The notes under the pieces: model-generated
The model's input: only the letters and a program-made list of their open reading frames with translations
Database searches by the model: none
What the model was told of the DNA's origin: nothing
Program-made: the position numbers and the translations under genes
In this document: piece by piece, positions 53,410 to 57,570 of the stretch
Numbering within the stretch: the first letter of the stretch is position 1
How the letters are laid out: each line of letters starts with the position of its first letter
Assembly (NCBI GenBank): GCA_934085975.1
Contig: CAKOHT010000010.1
Location: 1-57,570, forward strand
Direction of reading: 5' to 3'
Length of the DNA stretch: 57,570 bases
Source of the DNA: an uncultured Cetobacterium sp.
GTDB taxonomy: Bacteria > Fusobacteriota > Fusobacteriia > Fusobacteriales > Fusobacteriaceae

Positions 53410-56190
53410 TTATATCATATTTATACCAAAACAGTGCTTTTTAAATTCACATTTTAAACATTTTTCTTCGGATAATCTTTTTTCTGAAAATATACCGTTA
53501 GATATCCGTTCTGCTATAAAATCGAAATCTTTTAAAATTTGTTCTTCGTCTCCTAAAATATAAGGTATTTCAATTCTATTTTCATTTTTTACAAAATATA
53601 TATATCCTCCTGAAACTCTCTTTTCACTATTCATTGATAATAGATAACAATATAGTTTTATTTGAGATATATAGTTTTTCAAACTCTCCTCATCTAAACT
53701 ATCTGATCCTGTCTTAAAATCTATGACCTTTAGGCTCTCTCCATCCTCTACAACTAAATCTAATTTTCCTTCAATCGTATATCTCTGTCTAAATATAAAG
53801 AGGCTTTTCTCCACATCTACAATCTTCATTCCCATCAAGTCACTATTATAATATTTCAAAACTTGTTCCAGTCCCCTTTTTAAAATCTCTTTGTCTAAAA
53901 ATAGATTTTCTTTCTTTTTCATCGCTTCGTAATCTGAATAGTATCTGCTCTCTATATCTTCAATCGTTAAATTTCTATTGTTCACTATTGAAAGATTTAT
54001 ATATTCAAAACTCTCATGAATTAAAGTTCCATAAAAATTTTCAACAGTTTTTTTTCTCTGAAAGTCATAAATTTTATTTAATTTATATCTATATGGACAC
54101 TCCTTATATTTCAGTAGGTCTCCTGTGTAGGAGTAACTATCTTTTATATCTATAACGCTTGTATTTTCTATATTGAGCTCTGAAAAATCTAACTCACCAG
54201 ATAAAATATCTGGAATTGTTTCATATACTCGTTTAAACGGCAGTGATGGTATCTGTCTTTTTCCTTTATTACTTTCAACACAACTCAATATCAATAAATT
54301 TTTAGCTCTCGAAAAAGCTGTATAGTATAGTCTCCAAAAATCAAAATCCTTGATTCTATATTCAGGTTCAAAGTCATTATAAGGAATATATCTTTTCAAA
54401 AGCTCCTCCTCTTCATCTCTGTCTACTTCTGGAACACTCTCCAAAGAACCCACTATAACAATAGGAAACTCCAAACCCTTGGATTGATGAATCGTTAGAA
54501 ACGAAACTGCACCTTTAGGTGCATACTCCTTTATATCCTCATATTCATCCACACCATTCTGCTTTAAAAATTTCAGATGCATTGTAAAAAGATAATCTCC
54601 AACTTTCACTATATTTTCATTATTTAACTTTTGAATCTTAGAAATTTTATCTGCTTTTTCAATAATTTTAGAAAATATCCCCAAATTATATAAAGCTCTA
54701 TTTTCTAGAACACTATTTTCTTGATTCTCAAAAATGTTCCTAAAACATTTCAACGCTATAACTTTGTAATATAGAGTTAAAAGATTTCCTTCATCTTTAA
54801 CAATATTTTCATATTCACTTTTTATAGCTTCCACTTCCTGTTTTAAATCCATATCGATTTTTATCTTTTTTTCTAGAACATTTAAACATTTTTTATAGTA
54901 ATCCAATATTTCCAATTTATATTCATTGTTATAAATTTTACTATTCTCTCTCAATAAAATATAGAGAAAGATACCTATAATTAATATGATTTCCTCTCTA
55001 TTGAAAAAAAGATTGGATCTGGGAGAATACACTCCAATCCCTCTATACTCTAAATAATGTGCCAAAGAGATTATTTTTTTATTTCTTACCGATCTAAATA
55101 GAAAAGCCACTTGATTATAATCAGTTATCTTTTTTGAATTTTTCATAAAAATTAAAAAATTGGCAATTCTTTCTTGCCATCTGTTTTCAGAGTTTTCTAC
55201 TGATAATTTTACAACTCGTGTTCTATCCATATTCTTCTCTTCTGGTACCACTAACTCTTTTGAAAGTCTAAATTCATCCCAATATAAGCTATCAATCCAC
55301 TCTTTACAAAAATTGACAATATCTTTTTCGGACCTATAATTGACTTCCAATTTAACAATTTTACATATTTTACCAACTCGTCCCTCAAATTGAAGTATGT
55401 TTCTAATCGTAGCTCCTCTAAATCTATATATCCCTTGATCATCATCCCCAACTACACATATATTTTGATTTTCTCCACCGATTAAAAAAATTAACTTTTC
55501 CTGTATGGTATTGGTATCTTGATATTCGTCAATCATTGTGTATTTTATTCTATCTTGAAATTTTTTTAAAATATCTCCATTTTCTTTTAAAATTCTATAA
55601 GCCTCACATTGAATCATAGAAAAATCAATAACATTCTCCTGAAAGATAATCTCTTTATATGTTGAATAACTTTTCGCCAGAAAGCTGTCATCAGCTAATT
55701 CCAATCCCTCTTCACTAAATTTATTGAACCATTTTACTAGCGTTTCCCCTATTTTCCAATTTGTTAAATAGTTCTTATTTCGAAAAAATTCTTTAAAGCC
55801 ATCAATCTCTTTGAAAAATCTTAGTTTAGAAAAAATAAAAAATTTTTGATCTACATTGTCAAGAACCCTGTATCCTTTTTTTAAATTTGAATACCCTATA
55901 TTCTCATCTATAATTTTTAAACAGATAGAGTGAAGCGTTCCTATATACAACCCTTGTAGATATATTTTTTCATTCTTCAATCTGTTTCCTATTCTTGTTG
56001 TCAACTCTCTAGCCGCTCTTTCTGTGAAAGTTGAAACCAATATCTCTTCCGGTTTTATATTTTTTTCCTTTATCATATAAATCATTCGTTCAACCAATGT
56101 TCTTGTTTTTCCAGAACCCGGACCAGCTATTATAAGTAGAGGTCCATCAATATTTTCTACAGCTTCCTTTTGACTTAAATTTAATTTCAT
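53410..56190 (-). CDS. UvrD-like helicase fused to a PD-(D/E)XK nuclease with Fe-S-type cysteines
   Basis: A 926-residue superfamily 1A helicase. Walker A AGPGSGKTRTLVERM (about 22-36), Walker B MIDEYQDTN (about 219), VVGDDDQGIYRFRGA (about 244), LTIHQSKGLEFP (about 548) and YYTAFSRAKNLLIL (about 628) are intact. The C-terminal 240 residues form a RecB-like nuclease: GKLDLVVEDG then KVIDFKTGSD (about 813-835). One cysteine is in KECPYRYKL (about 701) and three in KCLKCEFKKHC at the end, the spacing seen in AddB/Cas4 Fe-S nucleases. A role in double-strand-break end processing is inferred; no partner subunit is adjacent. ATG 56190 follows AAGGACGG. Confidence 0.87.
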   Translation of the reverse strand: MKLNLSQKEAVENIDGPLLIIAGPGSGKTRTLVERMIYMIKEKNIKPEEILVSTFTERAARELTTRIGNRLKNEKIYLQGLYIGTLHSICLKIIDENIGYSNLKKGYRVLDNVDQKFFIFSKLRFFKEIDGFKEFFRNKNYLTNWKIGETLVKWFNKFSEEGLELADDSFLAKSYSTYKEIIFQENVIDFSMIQCEAYRILKENGDILKKFQDRIKYTMIDEYQDTNTIQEKLIFLIGGENQNICVVGDDDQGIYRFRGATIRNILQFEGRVGKICKIVKLEVNYRSEKDIVNFCKEWIDSLYWDEFRLSKELVVPEEKNMDRTRVVKLSVENSENRWQERIANFLIFMKNSKKITDYNQVAFLFRSVRNKKIISLAHYLEYRGIGVYSPRSNLFFNREEIILIIGIFLYILLRENSKIYNNEYKLEILDYYKKCLNVLEKKIKIDMDLKQEVEAIKSEYENIVKDEGNLLTLYYKVIALKCFRNIFENQENSVLENRALYNLGIFSKIIEKADKISKIQKLNNENIVKVGDYLFTMHLKFLKQNGVDEYEDIKEYAPKGAVSFLTIHQSKGLEFPIVIVGSLESVPEVDRDEEEELLKRYIPYNDFEPEYRIKDFDFWRLYYTAFSRAKNLLILSCVESNKGKRQIPSLPFKRVYETIPDILSGELDFSELNIENTSVIDIKDSYSYTGDLLKYKECPYRYKLNKIYDFQRKKTVENFYGTLIHESFEYINLSIVNNRNLTIEDIESRYYSDYEAMKKKENLFLDKEILKRGLEQVLKYYNSDLMGMKIVDVEKSLFIFRQRYTIEGKLDLVVEDGESLKVIDFKTGSDSLDEESLKNYISQIKLYCYLLSMNSEKRVSGGYIYFVKNENRIEIPYILGDEEQILKDFDFIAERISNGIFSEKRLSEEKCLKCEFKKHCFGINMI

Positions 56191-56221
56191 AATAACCGTC
56201 CTTTTTATTTTAGTATACAAA

Positions 56222-56264
56222 AAAAACAAAAAAAAATAAAGCTTAGGTTTTACACCTAAGCTTT
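56222..56264 (-). terminator. Terminator of the ferredoxin gene
   Basis: AAAGCTTAGGT (56238-56248) and ACCTAAGCTTT (56254-56264), five-base loop, followed on the minus strand by a long T-rich run. Confidence 0.9.
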
Positions 56265-56281
56265 AAACTTTAAGTTAATAA

Positions 56282-56449
56282 TTATGCTGTTATTGCTGAT
56301 ACTGGGCAAACTCCTGCGCAAGCTCCACAGTCTACACAAGCCTCTCCAATTTCATATTTCCCATTAGAATCAGCTGATATTGCTGATACTGGGCAAGTTC
56401 CTTCACAAGCTCCACATCCAATACAAGTGTCTTTATCTATTACGTACAT
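56282..56449 (-). CDS. Two-cluster 4Fe-4S ferredoxin
   Basis: A 55-residue clostridial-type ferredoxin. Two cysteine clusters: CIGCGACEGTCP (about 9-20) and CVDCGACAGVCP (about 38-49), each binding one 4Fe-4S cluster. It carries electrons in fermentative metabolism. Its ATG at 56449 follows AGGAGGTATTTAGA; codons upstream are leader. It has its own promoter and terminator. Confidence 0.96.
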   Translation of the reverse strand: MYVIDKDTCIGCGACEGTCPVSAISADSNGKYEIGEACVDCGACAGVCPVSAITA

Positions 56450-56487
56450 TCTAAATACCTCCTGATTTTTTATGTTTCCTGTATCTA

Positions 56488-56516
56488 CTATACCCAATTA
56501 AATGGAAAAAGTCAAG
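56488..56516 (-). promoter_or_regulatory. Promoter of the ferredoxin gene
   Basis: TTGACT (56516-56511) and TATAGT (56493-56488) with a 17-base spacer, minus strand, ahead of an approximately 40-base leader. Confidence 0.8.
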
Positions 56517-56585
56517 ATAATTTGATTGAAAAAAATACATTTTTTTCTAAAAAGTTTGGTTATCAAACCATGGTACAAGCTAAAT

Positions 56586-56849
56586 TTAATTTTTTGAATT
56601 ATCTTTTACCATTTCATTTCTTATCTCATCATTATCTTTAAACTCCTGTTGTACTTTTTCATAATATTTTCTACTAGCTTCTTGAATTGAAACCTTATTT
56701 CTTTTTGAATAGGCTTCAATATTTTTTTGATCTATGGCTTCTCTTTTCTGTAAATTTTTCTCGTAATCAAAATCTTTTTCACTTTCAGCAAAAGCTATAC
56801 TTCCTATTAATAAAGTTCCTACTAACATCATTAAACTAAATTTTTTCAT
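56586..56849 (-). CDS. Small secreted protein, 87 aa
   Basis: Unrecognised. It has a clear signal peptide (MKKFSLMMLVGTLLIGSIAFA, the residues up to about 20 with AFA before the cut). The mature part is about 66 highly charged residues rich in Lys, Glu, Asp and Asn and probably helical (EKNLQKREAIDQKNIEAYSK; YYEKVQQEFKDNDEIRNEM). Location would be periplasm or outside. It diverges from a MarR gene whose likely operator lies between them, so the regulator may control it. Start after a GGAGGAAAG site. Confidence 0.75.
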   Translation of the reverse strand: MKKFSLMMLVGTLLIGSIAFAESEKDFDYEKNLQKREAIDQKNIEAYSKRNKVSIQEASRKYYEKVQQEFKDNDEIRNEMVKDNSKN

Positions 56850-56931
56850 TTTCTTTCCTCCTCTTAAAACGTATTTCTTTTTCTTTATGTATTTATTTTA
56901 ATTAATTTCAGAGCAAAAAAATAGATAATGT

Positions 56932-56952
56932 ATTCATATGTGAATATTTCAC
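56932..56952. promoter_or_regulatory. Overlapping palindromes, candidate MarR operator
   Basis: ATTCATATGTGAAT (56932-56945) is a 5-4-5 inverted repeat and GTGAATATTTCAC (56940-56952) a 5-3-5 inverted repeat; they share six bases. They lie in the 176-base gap between the divergent small secreted protein and marR genes. MarR proteins bind such sites; the link is inferred. Confidence 0.55.
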
Positions 56953-57025
56953 CCTTTTCATTTACTTTTTTCATATTAAAAGGTATTATAAGATATATTT
57001 TACATAATTAAATTGAGGTGATTTT

Positions 57026-57460
57026 ATGAAAAATGACGAAGGTTCTATTTTCCTTATATCTGCAATCAATAAAGAGATAAACTTTCTCTTTGATAACTTT
57101 CTTTCTGAATTAGAAATAACTAAAACAGAAAGTATGTACTTAAGGTTAATCCATGACAATCCCGGAGTAACACAGTATGAAATAGCAAAATTGAGAAAAA
57201 TTGAAAAATCTTTAGTTACAAAGTATATCACTAACTTGGAAGACAAGGGATTGATAGAAAAAAAATTACTGGATAAAAGAAAAAAAGGATTGTATTTAAT
57301 TGAAGATGGTAAAAAGGCGATTGAGTTTCTTAACGATTTTATTCCTGATCTACAAAAAAAATTTTCAGACCTTTTTACAGATGAAGAGTCTCTTTTTTTC
57401 AATAATCTATTAAAAAAATTAAAAACTCGCCTTGAAGAAATAAATGAAAGAGAGCTCTAA
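57026..57460 (+). CDS. MarR-family transcriptional regulator
   Basis: A 144-residue winged-helix protein. The helix-turn-helix with wing spans NPGVTQYEIAKLRKIEKSLVTKYI, a landmark at about 50-73, followed by the wing LEDKGLIEKKLLDKRKKGLYL. Helical ends give dimerisation. It starts after GAGGTGATTTT and ends at a terminator. Effector and targets unknown; palindromes upstream suggest autoregulation. Confidence 0.9.
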   Translation: MKNDEGSIFLISAINKEINFLFDNFLSELEITKTESMYLRLIHDNPGVTQYEIAKLRKIEKSLVTKYITNLEDKGLIEKKLLDKRKKGLYLIEDGKKAIEFLNDFIPDLQKKFSDLFTDEESLFFNNLLKKLKTRLEEINEREL

Positions 57461-57475
57461 GAATCTCTCTTTTTT
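57447..57475 (+). terminator. Terminator of marR
   Basis: AAAGAGAG (57447-57454) and CTCTCTTT (57465-57472), ten-base loop, then T residues to 57475. It may also act on transcripts coming from the rRNA gene on the right. Confidence 0.8.
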
Positions 57476-57510
57476 ACTTTCTGGGTAAATTTGCAAAAAA
57501 TAAAAAAAGA

Positions 57511-57570
57511 TTGGCAACTTCCTATCCTTCCAGGGGGCTGCCCCCCAAGTACTTTCAGCGTTTATGGGCT
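57511..57570 (-). rRNA. rrf: 5S ribosomal RNA, 3' part, cut by window edge
   Basis: The last 60 bases, read on the minus strand, match the 3' half of bacterial 5S rRNA: the loop D/E stretch (E. coli CGCCGATGGTAGT; here CGCTGAAAGTACT), the GC-rich helix IV arms (GGGGGGCAGCCCCC), then GGATAGGAAGTTGCC, which ends helix I. The 3' end is near 57511, followed on the minus strand by a T-rich terminator-like run. The 5' part and any linked 23S and 16S genes lie beyond 57570. The alignment was made by eye. Confidence 0.9.

Noticed and set aside
56986..57402. A 138-codon open frame on the minus strand opposite marR
   Set aside because: The marR gene on the other strand has a clear helix-turn-helix and ribosome site; the antisense frame has neither.

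Overview
The window reads as chromosomal core sequence from a low-GC, Gram-negative (diderm) member of the Fusobacteriota, of the Fusobacterium/Cetobacterium kind; the genus cannot be fixed by eye. The base composition, strong GGAGG-type ribosome sites, and an AccBC-Asp23-AmaP-NusB block look Firmicute-like. An LptD-like outer-membrane protein, a heptose-phosphate adenylyltransferase (HldC) and a TolC-type exporter require an outer membrane. The partial 5S rRNA at the right edge also fits this group.

Layout, left to right. (1) 1-3.7 kb, minus: accB-like, accC, asp23, amaP, a DUF2273 gene and nusB, ending in a terminator. (2) 3.7-9.4 kb, minus: dnaE, an MFS transporter with a probable CTG start, an RlmA-type rRNA methyltransferase. 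(3) 9.4-12.5 kb: a lineage-specific unknown protein, acyP, pepT and rsuA. (4) 12.5-16.7 kb, minus: a glycerate permease/kinase pair, then a queuosine-salvage pair (QueL-like radical SAM protein plus YhhQ transporter) behind a preQ1-I type riboswitch. (5) 16.7-27 kb, minus: lptD-like/thrS, trxA, and an hldC-tsaE-tsaB-flavodiiron-fusion operon. (6) 27.1-32.2 kb, plus: ruvC, then TolC, adaptor, ABC permease and ABC ATPase. (7) 32.2-38.7 kb: aminotransferase, DUF308 protein, a three-gene surface-glycan cluster (flippase, pyruvyl transferase, GT2), upp, rpmE. (8) 38.8-46.2 kb: RNase HI, YwaF-like protein, YigZ, M50 protease, short ComEC, GPH symporter, CCA-adding enzyme, TmcAL. (9) 46.2-48.4 kb, plus: coaX and modAB without modC. 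(10) 48.4-53.4 kb, minus: rpsB-tsf-pyrH-frr with a structured S2 leader, then aroF and pgeF. (11) 53.4-57.6 kb: UvrD-like helicase-nuclease, ferredoxin, a small secreted protein, MarR regulator, 3' half of 5S rRNA.

How the genes work together. Most of the window is housekeeping: replication and repair (dnaE, ruvC, helicase-nuclease, RNase HI), translation (rpsB, tsf, frr, rpmE, thrS, cca, rsuA, rlmA, tsaB/E, tmcAL), nucleotide and cofactor supply (upp, pyrH, coaX), lipid synthesis (accB/C) and envelope construction (lptD-like, hldC, glycan cluster, tripartite exporter). The most unusual points are a biotin-carrier homologue lacking the biotinylated lysine beside accC and an Asp23/YqhY-like gene; the queuine-salvage locus with a visible aptamer and two possible terminators; and a UvrD helicase carrying a C-terminal nuclease with four cysteines placed as in Fe-S nucleases.

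No CRISPR array, insertion sequence, prophage or tRNA gene was recognised. No gap between genes exceeds 300 bases; the two longest (8306-8552 and 16475-16738) hold RNA hairpins or the riboswitch and are described below.
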